Position numbers and translations under genes: made by a program
Source of the DNA: Paracoccaceae bacterium
GTDB lineage: Bacteria; Pseudomonadota; Alphaproteobacteria; Rhodobacterales; Rhodobacteraceae
NCBI GenBank assembly: GCA_011525185.1
Contig: WTIQ01000490.1
Coordinates: 1 to 6,334, forward strand
Direction: 5' to 3'
Length of the DNA: 6,334 nt
Shown: positions 1-5,433 of the stretch, in pieces
How the letters are laid out: every line of letters starts with the position of its first letter
How positions within the stretch are numbered: position 1 is the stretch's first letter
Notes under the pieces: generated by a model
Database searches by the model: none
What the model was told of the DNA's origin: nothing
Seen by the model: the letters and a program-made list of their open reading frames with translations, nothing else

Positions 1-411
1 GACTATGGCCTTAGGCTTCTGATCCAACTGGCCTCGGTACATCCAGAACGGCAAAAGGTCAGCACCGTTGCCAAAACGTTTGGGCTATCTGAACATCATC
101 TTGCAAAGATTTGCGCCACGCTTGTGAAGTCTGGGCATCTTACCTCAGAAAGAGGTAGAAGCGGAGGTATAGCGCTTGCCATGAGCCCGAGTGACATTCG
201 TCTCGGCAGCGTCGTGCGTGCGCTAACAGGCTCTTATGTCTTTGTTGAATGCGATAATGCGCACTCCTGCATGTGTCGCTTGCTACCAGCCTGCGGCTTA
301 CGCGCGCCCATTCAACGCGCAAGAGAAGCCTTTTTCAACGAGCTTGATCAAACAACCTTGGAACAAGCGCTCGGGGACAGAAACGCTGTCCGAGCCACAC
401 TTGCTGTGTAA
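1..411 (+). CDS. nsrR: NsrR-like Rrf2-family iron-sulfur transcriptional regulator (5' end cut by window)
   Basis: The frame is open from base 1 and ends at TAA 409-411, giving 136 visible residues. The first visible residues, DYGLRLL, match the start of helix 1 in NsrR/Rrf2 proteins, so only about seven residues are missing. A winged-helix reader follows (VSTVAKTFGLSEHHLAKI, then the wing SERGRSGGIALA). The cluster-binding loop has cysteines at codons 250, 268, 274 and 292, with the family's PAC motif at the last. The Asp in the first codon corresponds to Asp8, the non-cysteine ligand reported for Streptomyces NsrR. Known family role: a nitric-oxide-sensing [Fe-S] repressor of NO-detoxification or denitrification genes in the cytoplasm. 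Its targets are not visible here. It converges on the guanidinobutyrase gene with 15 bp between stops. The extra cysteine (268) is unusual. IscR- or RirA-like function is less likely given the PAC loop. Confidence 0.85.
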   Translation, partial: DYGLRLLIQLASVHPERQKVSTVAKTFGLSEHHLAKICATLVKSGHLTSERGRSGGIALAMSPSDIRLGSVVRALTGSYVFVECDNAHSCMCRLLPACGLRAPIQRAREAFFNELDQTTLEQALGDRNAVRATLAV

Positions 412-426
412 TCAATGGCCTGGCAA

Positions 427-1374
427 TCAATCGCCCTGAACAGCCTTTGGCAAAACACAAAGCATTTCGTAGAGAAAGTTTCCTCCGATTAGAGCAGTAT
501 TGCCCGTTGGATCGTAGGGAGGCGAGACCTCAACCAAATCACAGCCAACGATATTTAGACCAGATAAGCCGCGGATAATTTCAAGCCCTTGTATGGTACT
601 CAGCCCACCAACTTCAACTGTGCCTGTTCCAGGCGCATAGGCAGGGTCAAGGCTATCGATATCGTAGGTGAGATAAACAGGGGCATCCCCGATCTCTGCG
701 CGAATGTCTTCCATGAGCGGCACCATGGATTTATGCCAACATTCTTCGGCCTGCACCACGCGCCATCCCTGCCCCCGCGCCCAGTTGAAATCATCAGGAC
801 TATAGCCCGTACCGCGAAGACCAATTTGATAGACTTTATTATTTATCAAACACTCGTCTTCCCATGCACGCCGAAAAGGACAACCATGCGCGACCTTCTC
901 TCCGAACATTTCATCATTGATATCAGCGTGGGCATCCACATGCACCAAAGCCACAGGACCGTGCTTTTCTCGTATCGCCCGCAAGATTGGCCAAGTTAAG
1001 GTGTGATCCCCGCCGAGTGTAAGAGGGATCGCACCGTCATTTAAAACGGCCCTGTAAAATTTAGTGATAATATCAACAGATTTTTTCAGATCAAAGGTGT
1101 TGATCGGCACATCACCAATGTCCGCCACTTGCATATGCTCAAAAGGTGCCGCCCCCGTCGCCATATTAAACGGGCGCAGCATACGGCTCTCATCCCGTAT
1201 TTGTCGCGGCCCCAAGCGCGTACCAGGTCGGTTCGACGTGCCAATATCCATAGGAATGCCAATAAAGCAGGCATCCAAGCCACTAGCAGTCTCTTGTGTT
1301 GGCAATCGCATAAAGGTTGCAGGACCGCCTGTTCGGATCATCTCATTGCCGCCGAGGGGTTGATTATATGCCAA
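427..1374 (-). CDS. gbuA: Guanidinobutyrase-like ureohydrolase (agmatinase/arginase superfamily)
   Basis: This 315-residue protein of the Mn-dependent ureohydrolase superfamily hydrolyses a guanidino group to urea. It resembles Pseudomonas GbuA from its N-terminus (NQPLGGNEM) through RPFNMATGAAPF to CDLVEVSPPYD and EMLCVLP, so 4-guanidinobutyrate to GABA plus urea is the best guess. Agmatine is the main alternative substrate. Metal ligands are present: His124 in GGDH, Asp147/His149/Asp151 in HVDAHAD, and Asp238/Asp240 in DIDSLDP. The usual HGT after the second motif is HGC here. I chose the TTG at 1372-1374 because AGGAG lies 8 nt upstream and the resulting N-terminus matches GbuA in position and length (about 319 aa). 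The frame stays open to a TTG at 1459-1461, but that start has no ribosome binding site. A terminator upstream separates it from the oxidase, so it probably has its own promoter. Confidence 0.9.
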   Translation of the reverse strand: MAYNQPLGGNEMIRTGGPATFMRLPTQETASGLDACFIGIPMDIGTSNRPGTRLGPRQIRDESRMLRPFNMATGAAPFEHMQVADIGDVPINTFDLKKSVDIITKFYRAVLNDGAIPLTLGGDHTLTWPILRAIREKHGPVALVHVDAHADINDEMFGEKVAHGCPFRRAWEDECLINNKVYQIGLRGTGYSPDDFNWARGQGWRVVQAEECWHKSMVPLMEDIRAEIGDAPVYLTYDIDSLDPAYAPGTGTVEVGGLSTIQGLEIIRGLSGLNIVGCDLVEVSPPYDPTGNTALIGGNFLYEMLCVLPKAVQGD

Positions 1375-1382
1375 GACCGAAG

Positions 1383-1387
1383 CTCCT
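1383..1387 (-). promoter_or_regulatory. Ribosome binding site that fixes the gbuA TTG start
   Basis: The minus strand reads AGGAG, 8 nt before TTG 1372-1374. No comparable site precedes the longer in-frame TTG at 1459-1461. The site decides between a 315-residue and a 344-residue protein. Confidence 0.7.
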
Positions 1388-1506
1388 ATGTCTAACGCCT
1401 CTGCGGGATCATCAGCGAAACGCGTTTGTTGGACGCGGATGATATCGCAATGGCTCCTCAATTTCTCGCACTTACAGACCGGAAAAGTCCATCAAATTTT
1501 TCTTGT

Positions 1507-1527
1507 CTTAGTGAGAACATGGCTAAG
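1507..1527. promoter_or_regulatory. Imperfect inverted repeat upstream of gbuA (possible operator)
   Basis: CTTAG and CTAAG are separated by 11 nt, about 130 bp before the gbuA start. The dyad extends imperfectly outward (GTC on one side, GTGAC on the other). Position and spacing would suit a LysR-type or other dimeric regulator of gbuA. Five-base arms are short enough to occur by chance, and no convincing -35/-10 pair could be fixed nearby. Confidence 0.25.
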
Positions 1528-1560
1528 TGACCAAAATAGAGAGCATGATCACAGCTTGAG

Positions 1561-1592
1561 AAAAAAAGGGGCGCGATACATAAATCGCGCCC
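1561..1592 (-). terminator. Rho-independent terminator of the oxidase transcript
   Basis: On the minus strand a perfect 9-bp GC-rich stem (arms 1584-1592 and 1569-1577, GGGCGCGAT/ATCGCGCCC) closes a 6-nt loop. It is followed, after one C, by seven T (1567-1561). There is no T tract on the plus side, so it acts only on minus-strand transcripts. It lies about 156 nt past the oxidase stop and about 190 bp before gbuA, and so splits the two genes into separate transcription units. Confidence 0.9.
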
Positions 1593-1748
1593 AGTCAACC
1601 AGAGAGAACGGACATTTAACCCCTGTCCGAAGGGGAAACTTCCCCTTCAATTTGCTAAAACACTGTGGCAGCAATGAGACGCGATCTAGGAAAGATGTTG
1701 AAAACTTAGCGTACTCATCAAGGCTTCTCAAAGAGAGCGCGATTACCG
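1593..1748 (-). other. Long 3' untranslated stretch with a second hairpin; possible 3'-derived small RNA
   Basis: This stretch lies between the oxidase stop and its terminator. I see no credible protein gene: the only minus-strand frame runs straight through the terminator hairpin. It holds a perfect inverted repeat, GAAGGGGAA/TTCCCCTTC (1629-1637 and 1640-1648), whose two-base centre would open to a larger loop. It has no T tract, so it is not a terminator. A structured tail of this size ending in a strong terminator is the architecture of 3'-UTR-derived small RNAs. Nothing here proves that one exists. It was not matched to any RNA family. Confidence 0.4.
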
Positions 1749-3035
1749 CTACTTCCATCTATCCTTGGCAGCAAAGTACCGATGCACGACAGGCAAAAAC
1801 CAAGGCTTTCCATCATAAAGCGGCACCTTTGGAGGTGCTTTGGAATAAAAAACACTCGGCCGATTGCCCGTGCCCAGCGCAAGCTCTGCGACCTTCTTGC
1901 CCATCCAACGGGCCCAGACTGTGCCAGAGCCAGCGTAGCCGGCGGCATAATAGATACCTTCTTTTTGAAAGATGACGGGCAATTGGGCACGGGTAAATCC
2001 TACATTTCCAAGCCATGAATAGTCTATTTTGCAATCCGCGAGATCAGGAAATATCTCCACCAGACGTCTTTTCAAATAGAGTACCGATCGGTCAGAGGGT
2101 GTCTTTCGATCAAAGCTACGTGACCCCAAAAGAATGCGATCGCGATCAGGAGTTGGTCGAAAATAGCTATAAAGATTAGCGGTATTACCATACATTCTTA
2201 GGTGAGGCATCAAATCTCTTACGCGACTTTCTCCTAATTTTTCGGTCACAATTATTTGGCTTTGCACAGGGACAAGACGCTGTCGCAAATATTGACCAAA
2301 CTTATATTTATGGCCCGTATAGGCGTTGGTTGCGACAATGATCGTGTGCGCTTTTATATCGCCCAAGCTTGTTTGGACAATTTTAACGCTGGTGCCAGTT
2401 GGCTGAAAGTCCTGCACGATCACTTGCGAAAAGAGCTTGGCTCCAGAGGCTTCTACCACGCGCAAAAGCCCAGCAAAAAACTTACCAGGATGAAAGCCCC
2501 CTATTTCACCACGTACCATACCGCCATGAAACAGATCAGTTTGAATCTCTCGATGTTGCTCTGCGCGCGGCACCATGTAAGCCTCGTGACCCGGGACCCG
2601 ATTAAGACGCTCGACCTCACGAGCTTGGGCCTCATAGTCCTTTGGCGTGACCGCTCCTGTAAAACGACCCGTCATTTGAAATTGGCAGTCGATGCCTTCC
2701 TCGTCACAAAATGTCTTCAAATCCAATCGGGCGGTTATCCCTTCAGCATAAGCCTCATCGGCAAAGGCCTGACCATGGGTATCGCTCAAGGCCCCGTGCG
2801 ACAGCCGAATTTGACCACTGCAAATACCGCCATTGCGGGTCGAGGCCCCAAACCCCGGTAAACCTGCATCAAGCACAACCACTTGCTTTCCCTGTCGCGC
2901 AAGGCTCAGTGCAGCGGACAGCCCCGTGTACCCCGCTCCAACAATCAAGAATTCCGTCTCGCGCGGCAAAACCGTGTGCGTATGTGCAGGTCTCAAACTC
3001 TCTTCAATATCCCACCAAAAGGCACGGCGCTTCAT
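1749..3035 (-). CDS. FAD-dependent amine/amino-acid oxidoreductase (DAO family, OrdL/PuuB type)
   Basis: This is a 428-residue cytoplasmic flavoprotein. The N-terminal WWDIEESL segment precedes the dinucleotide-binding fold: GAGYTG at residues 33-38, with the acidic end of strand 2 at Asp57 (VVVLDAG). GASTRNGGICSGQ (63-75) is the hallmark of the OrdL/gamma-glutamylputrescine oxidase group. ATNAYTG (235-241) and the C-terminal FAD segment YYAAGYAGSG (362-371) complete the fold. The family oxidises C-N bonds of amines or amino acids with O2, yielding an aldehyde or keto acid. The substrate cannot be read from sequence. The guanidinobutyrase next door suggests a polyamine or guanidino amine (inference). 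The ATG at 3033-3035 is chosen because GGGAG lies 6 nt upstream; a GTG at 3054-3056 in the same frame lacks a site. It is divergent from the EamA transporter. No gamma-glutamyl-putrescine synthetase is in the window, so puuB is not assigned. Confidence 0.88.
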   Translation of the reverse strand: MKRRAFWWDIEESLRPAHTHTVLPRETEFLIVGAGYTGLSAALSLARQGKQVVVLDAGLPGFGASTRNGGICSGQIRLSHGALSDTHGQAFADEAYAEGITARLDLKTFCDEEGIDCQFQMTGRFTGAVTPKDYEAQAREVERLNRVPGHEAYMVPRAEQHREIQTDLFHGGMVRGEIGGFHPGKFFAGLLRVVEASGAKLFSQVIVQDFQPTGTSVKIVQTSLGDIKAHTIIVATNAYTGHKYKFGQYLRQRLVPVQSQIIVTEKLGESRVRDLMPHLRMYGNTANLYSYFRPTPDRDRILLGSRSFDRKTPSDRSVLYLKRRLVEIFPDLADCKIDYSWLGNVGFTRAQLPVIFQKEGIYYAAGYAGSGTVWARWMGKKVAELALGTGNRPSVFYSKAPPKVPLYDGKPWFLPVVHRYFAAKDRWK

Positions 3036-3041
3036 CTTTGG

Positions 3042-3046
3042 CTCCC
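3042..3046 (-). promoter_or_regulatory. Ribosome binding site of the FAD oxidoreductase
   Basis: The minus strand reads GGGAG, 6 nt before ATG 3033-3035. This favours that start over the in-frame GTG 7 codons upstream, which has no purine-rich site at the right distance. Confidence 0.6.
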
Positions 3047-3094
3047 GCTTATTCACTTAACTACCAGCGCAGGGCATTGTGCTCGTCCAATGTT

Positions 3095-3120
3095 GCTTTG
3101 AAAACCCAAAGTTTCAAAGC
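3095..3120. promoter_or_regulatory. Perfect 9-bp inverted repeat in the divergent promoter region (likely operator)
   Basis: GCTTTGAAA (3095-3103) and TTTCAAAGC (3112-3120) are exact reverse complements with an 8-bp spacer. A smaller nested dyad, CTTTG/CAAAG (3096-3100, 3107-3111), overlaps it. The repeat covers the region between a candidate -35 and -10 for the plus-strand transporter. It also places a TTGAAA in promoter orientation on the minus strand. It is not followed by a T tract and lies outside both genes, so an operator for a dimeric repressor controlling one or both genes is the best reading. The regulator is unknown. Confidence 0.6.
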
Positions 3121-3127
3121 TAATAAT
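3098..3127 (+). promoter_or_regulatory. Candidate sigma70 promoter for the EamA transporter
   Basis: TTGAAA (3098-3103) is followed, 18 bp on, by AATAAT (3122-3127); TAATAA at 17 bp is an alternative reading. Each hexamer differs from consensus by one base in the first reading. Transcription would start near 3134 and leave an untranslated leader of about 110 nt. The inverted repeat at 3095-3120 fills the spacer. Confidence 0.5.
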
Positions 3128-3244
3128 CATCCAAAGCGCTGATTTCTATGTCGCAAACTTCCTATCAACGGTGCATTTAAGCAAGAGAGTTGCGCATGCC
3201 TTGGGACAAGCTACCTTTGCGATGTTCCGAAACTGTGAGGATGA

Positions 3245-4150
3245 ATGCGCCACAAATCACTCCTCCCTTGGCTTTGTCTCGCTTACATGGGGCTGTCATG
3301 GGGGCTTTCCTTTTCAATGGCAAAGCTTGCCGCCGATACAGGTGCGCACCCTTTTGTGATTGCTTTTTGGCAAACCAGCCTCTCAAGCCTGATTTTATTT
3401 GGCATTTGTCATATCAGAGGGCGCAAATTCTCTATCACGCGGCACTCAATTCCAACCTATCTGGCCCTCGCCCTATTGGGCAGTGCCATCCCTGGCGTTG
3501 CCTTTTACTATTCCGCGGCAAAAGTGCCCGCTGGGGTTTTATCGCTGACCGTCTCGTTGATACCTGCCCTCACCTATGCAATCGCCTTGGCGATCAAAAG
3601 CGAAACGCTAGAGGCGCGACGCCTTTTGGGACTAATGCTCGGCTTTAGCGCAATCTGCCTCGTCATTCTCCCCGACACGAGCCTGCCAACCAAGGGAATG
3701 ACCTTTTGGGTTTTGCTCGCCTGCTTCAGCTCGCTCTCTTATGCAAGCGAAAATATATTTCTCGCTGAACGGCCTCTTGATGATATCGGACCCTTACGCC
3801 TGTCTTGCGGTATGAATCTATTTGCAGCGCTCTTGCTCTTACCCTTGGCGGGCTCCATAGGCGAAATTAATGCTCCTTTTGAGGGTACTGCGGTACTTCC
3901 TCTATCCATTCTAGGTCTGAGCTTAATTTCCGTCACAGCCTACACTTTGTTCATTTTCTCCGTGCGCCAGTTTGGGGCCATTTTTGCGAGCCAAGTGGGA
4001 TATGTCGTGACATTATGTGGCCTTTTATGGGGAATCGTCCTCTTTAATGAGGTGCATTCCCCATGGATTTGGTCCGCATTTGTCGTCATGATGATCGGTC
4101 TTTTCTTTGTGAAACCGCGCAGTGATCAAATAGAGGATCAAAAATCATAA
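3245..4150 (+). CDS. EamA-family (DMT superfamily) ten-helix transporter
   Basis: This 301-residue integral inner-membrane protein has about ten hydrophobic helices, near residues 7-27, 35-56, 68-90, 93-116, 125-142, 151-174, 182-203, 216-240, 245-267 and 274-291. They form two EamA repeats. The first repeat opens with WGLSFSMAKLA, and a conserved-type FYYSAAKVPAGVLSLTVSLIPALTYAIALA stretch spans helices 3-4 (split across residues 84-115). The C-terminus is charged and cytoplasmic. Known family members export amino acids or other small metabolites; the substrate is unknown. The start at 3245 has GAGG (3237-3240) only 4 nt upstream; the out-of-frame ATG at 3241 enters a shadow frame. It diverges from the FAD oxidoreductase, and may share an operator with it. 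Its last two codons overlap the last two codons of the convergent NYN gene by 6 bp. Confidence 0.88.
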   Translation: MRHKSLLPWLCLAYMGLSWGLSFSMAKLAADTGAHPFVIAFWQTSLSSLILFGICHIRGRKFSITRHSIPTYLALALLGSAIPGVAFYYSAAKVPAGVLSLTVSLIPALTYAIALAIKSETLEARRLLGLMLGFSAICLVILPDTSLPTKGMTFWVLLACFSSLSYASENIFLAERPLDDIGPLRLSCGMNLFAALLLLPLAGSIGEINAPFEGTAVLPLSILGLSLISVTAYTLFIFSVRQFGAIFASQVGYVVTLCGLLWGIVLFNEVHSPWIWSAFVVMMIGLFFVKPRSDQIEDQKS

Positions 4151-4819
4151 AATCGTCAAGCGACCCTCAAACATCCCTACCCGTTTGATCAGTTCAGCTT
4201 TATGCAACCGTCGGGCCGCTTCGAAATAAAAGCGATCTTCGCTTTTTTTGTTGAAACGATCATTACTCAAGACGGTTAGTTTGTTTCGATCCGCATGTCG
4301 GATCAACAGCGCATCCGCCTTGTGCCCCTTTTTGGACACTGTGATATGATTTCGGTTTATCTCCATAACACGGCAGAGTGCCATCGGCACAGTTTCCGTC
4401 GGCTCGATGAGATTCTTTTCCCGCAACAATCGATGCACCGAGTGGTCAAAAAAGATATGCACACCAAAGCCATCGCGCTCAAGTTCGCTCACAAAATCCT
4501 TGAGCGGCTGAAACTCCCAATCTGCGGTTCCTAGTAAATTGTTGCCATCTAAAACAATTTGCGGCGGCGCACTCCCATCTCCTGATTTCGAGGGCATAAG
4601 GCCAAGCCTGATCCTTTGATAACCAGCGATCAAAAGAAGCCCCGTAAAGGCATAAATGACCAGAGTCACAATGCTGTCTCTATCAATCACCAGTAAAAAG
4701 CAAAGGACAAAGGCCACGGCCATCCACAAAATAAACCCACGGAAATAAAGACCTATGCAAAGGACAAATAAACTGGTGATCAAAGGTAATTGACTGACAC
4801 TGTCACTCACCCAAGGCAT
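4145..4819 (-). CDS. Membrane-anchored NYN/Zc3h12a-like (PIN-fold) ribonuclease
   Basis: This 224-residue protein has two parts. The N-terminal 70 residues hold two or three hydrophobic helices (about 11-28, 29-45 and 49-66). A cytosolic domain from about 86 to 224 resembles the Zc3h12a-like NYN ribonuclease family. Visible PIN/NYN acidic positions are Asp91 in VLDGNNLLG, Asp125 in HIFFD, Asp169 in KADALL and Asp187 in LSNDRF, spaced as in metal-dependent PIN-fold nucleases. Family knowledge supports endoribonuclease activity; the RNA target and cellular role are unknown. The ATG at 4817-4819 has GGAG 6 nt upstream. It lies 78 bp after the preceding minus-strand gene, so co-transcription is possible but not shown. 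It overlaps the convergent EamA gene end by 6 bp. No terminator was seen before the end of that overlap. Confidence 0.75.
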   Translation of the reverse strand: MPWVSDSVSQLPLITSLFVLCIGLYFRGFILWMAVAFVLCFLLVIDRDSIVTLVIYAFTGLLLIAGYQRIRLGLMPSKSGDGSAPPQIVLDGNNLLGTADWEFQPLKDFVSELERDGFGVHIFFDHSVHRLLREKNLIEPTETVPMALCRVMEINRNHITVSKKGHKADALLIRHADRNKLTVLSNDRFNKKSEDRFYFEAARRLHKAELIKRVGMFEGRLTIL

Positions 4820-4825
4820 AAAAAT

Positions 4826-4829
4826 CTCC
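4826..4829 (-). promoter_or_regulatory. Ribosome binding site of the NYN ribonuclease gene
   Basis: The minus strand reads GGAG, 6 nt before ATG 4817-4819. It supports a start that keeps the whole hydrophobic N-terminus. Confidence 0.55.
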
Positions 4830-4897
4830 GCTGCTCAAATCAATGTTACTGCCACCAACTTAACAGGTTGCTTCTGCTTGTCATCCGCTTATCGAGG

Positions 4898-5335
4898 CTA
4901 TGCGCTCAAAAGAGTATCAAAATCCCCCAGTTCCACAGAAAGTCGCAGCAGTTCCAAAGTGGGCACAAGCTCGCTGAGATCCTCTATCTGGATCGCATTG
5001 CACTCGCCACGCAGCTTAACGGGTTTACCTTTGTGAAAGACCGAAATTTGCACGCGCCCATCTAAGAGCTCTAGCCACCATTGTTTGATCCTAACTGGAA
5101 CAGCAGCCCGTCGGAAGTTGCCATTCACATCGGAGACCCATTTATATTTAACTGGCGCATAGTTCTTGTTGGTCGCAAGCTCGATCTGCTCTTTGATATT
5201 CTGGATCAACTGATCCCGCCTTGCGCGCACCGCGGCAACCCGCATATCTGGCTCACGGACAACGAAATCAAAGCTCTCAAACACGCCTGATCGTGCGAGC
5301 TGTCGTTTCTTTTTCGCGTCAAAATGCGCTGTCAT
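4898..5335 (-). CDS. Small soluble protein of unknown function (resembles DUF6641)
   Basis: This 145-residue protein has no signal peptide, membrane segment or known catalytic motif. A basic N-terminus (DAKKKRQLARSG) leads to an Arg-rich amphipathic helix (about 33-55, RVAAVRARRDQLIQNIKEQI). A segment of alternating basic and hydrophobic residues follows, then a WW pair (86-87, IKQWWLELLDGRVQISV), KGKPVKL, and a C-terminal helix ending LELLRLSVELGDFDTLL. From memory, the helix, WW and 'LPTLELL...ELD' layout matches DUF6641 proteins, but I could not check this. No function is known to me. The ATG at 5333-5335 overlaps, as ATGA, the stop of an open tail in another frame of the upstream gene region, which suggests translational coupling. 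An AGGA lies only 3 nt upstream of the ATG, closer than usual. Confidence 0.7.
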   Translation of the reverse strand: MTAHFDAKKKRQLARSGVFESFDFVVREPDMRVAAVRARRDQLIQNIKEQIELATNKNYAPVKYKWVSDVNGNFRRAAVPVRIKQWWLELLDGRVQISVFHKGKPVKLRGECNAIQIEDLSELVPTLELLRLSVELGDFDTLLSA

Positions 5336-5433
5336 AGGTCCTGCATCATAATGTCTGCGGTGTTCGCTGCCTCAATGATTCCCTGTTTAGAACGGCCATG
5401 TAGCGGCAAAGTATAGGTCGGAGGCTCATCAGG
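5332..5433 (-). other. Out-of-frame 33-codon open tail after the integrase-arm gene (possible frameshifted C-terminus)
   Basis: Directly after the last Lys codon of the upstream gene, the +1 frame is open for 33 codons (PDEPPTYTLPLHGRS...IMMQDL) and stops at TGA 5334-5332. That stop overlaps the next gene's ATG as ATGA. The composition looks protein-like. In-frame starts near here (5524-5526, 5497-5499) lack clear ribosome binding sites. Removing one A from the AAAA at 5434-5437 would join it to the upstream protein, giving about 328 residues. Either a single-base indel (real or sequencing error), a +1 frameshift, or chance. Confidence 0.4.

Noticed and set aside
589..999. Plus-strand open frame of 136 codons
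   Set aside because: Antisense to the metal-binding core of the guanidinobutyrase; a shadow.
1629..1648. GAAGGGGAA/TTCCCCTTC hairpin as a terminator
   Set aside because: There is no T tract on either strand after the stem; the real terminator is the hairpin at 1569-1592 with seven T.
1388..1975. Plus-strand open frame of 195 codons
   Set aside because: It runs through the minus-strand terminator hairpin and antisense to the FAD oxidase, with Cys/Arg/Ser-rich, non-family sequence and no convincing ribosome binding site.
2256..2861. Plus-strand open frame of 201 codons
   Set aside because: It lies wholly antisense to the well-supported FAD oxidase, has no recognisable domain, and is a shadow of that gene.
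3148..3180. Ten-codon leader peptide in the transporter's untranslated leader
   Set aside because: No ribosome binding site, no repeated regulatory codons and no attenuator-like hairpins follow it.
3190..3648. Plus-strand open frame of 152 codons overlapping the transporter start
   Set aside because: It is in another frame of the EamA gene, whose ten-helix product is clear; the sequence is Cys/Arg/His-rich like a shadow.
4820..4897. Promoter or terminator between the DUF6641-like and NYN genes
   Set aside because: I found no convincing -35/-10 pair and no stem followed by T; only a weak 4-bp dyad (CAAC/GTTG).
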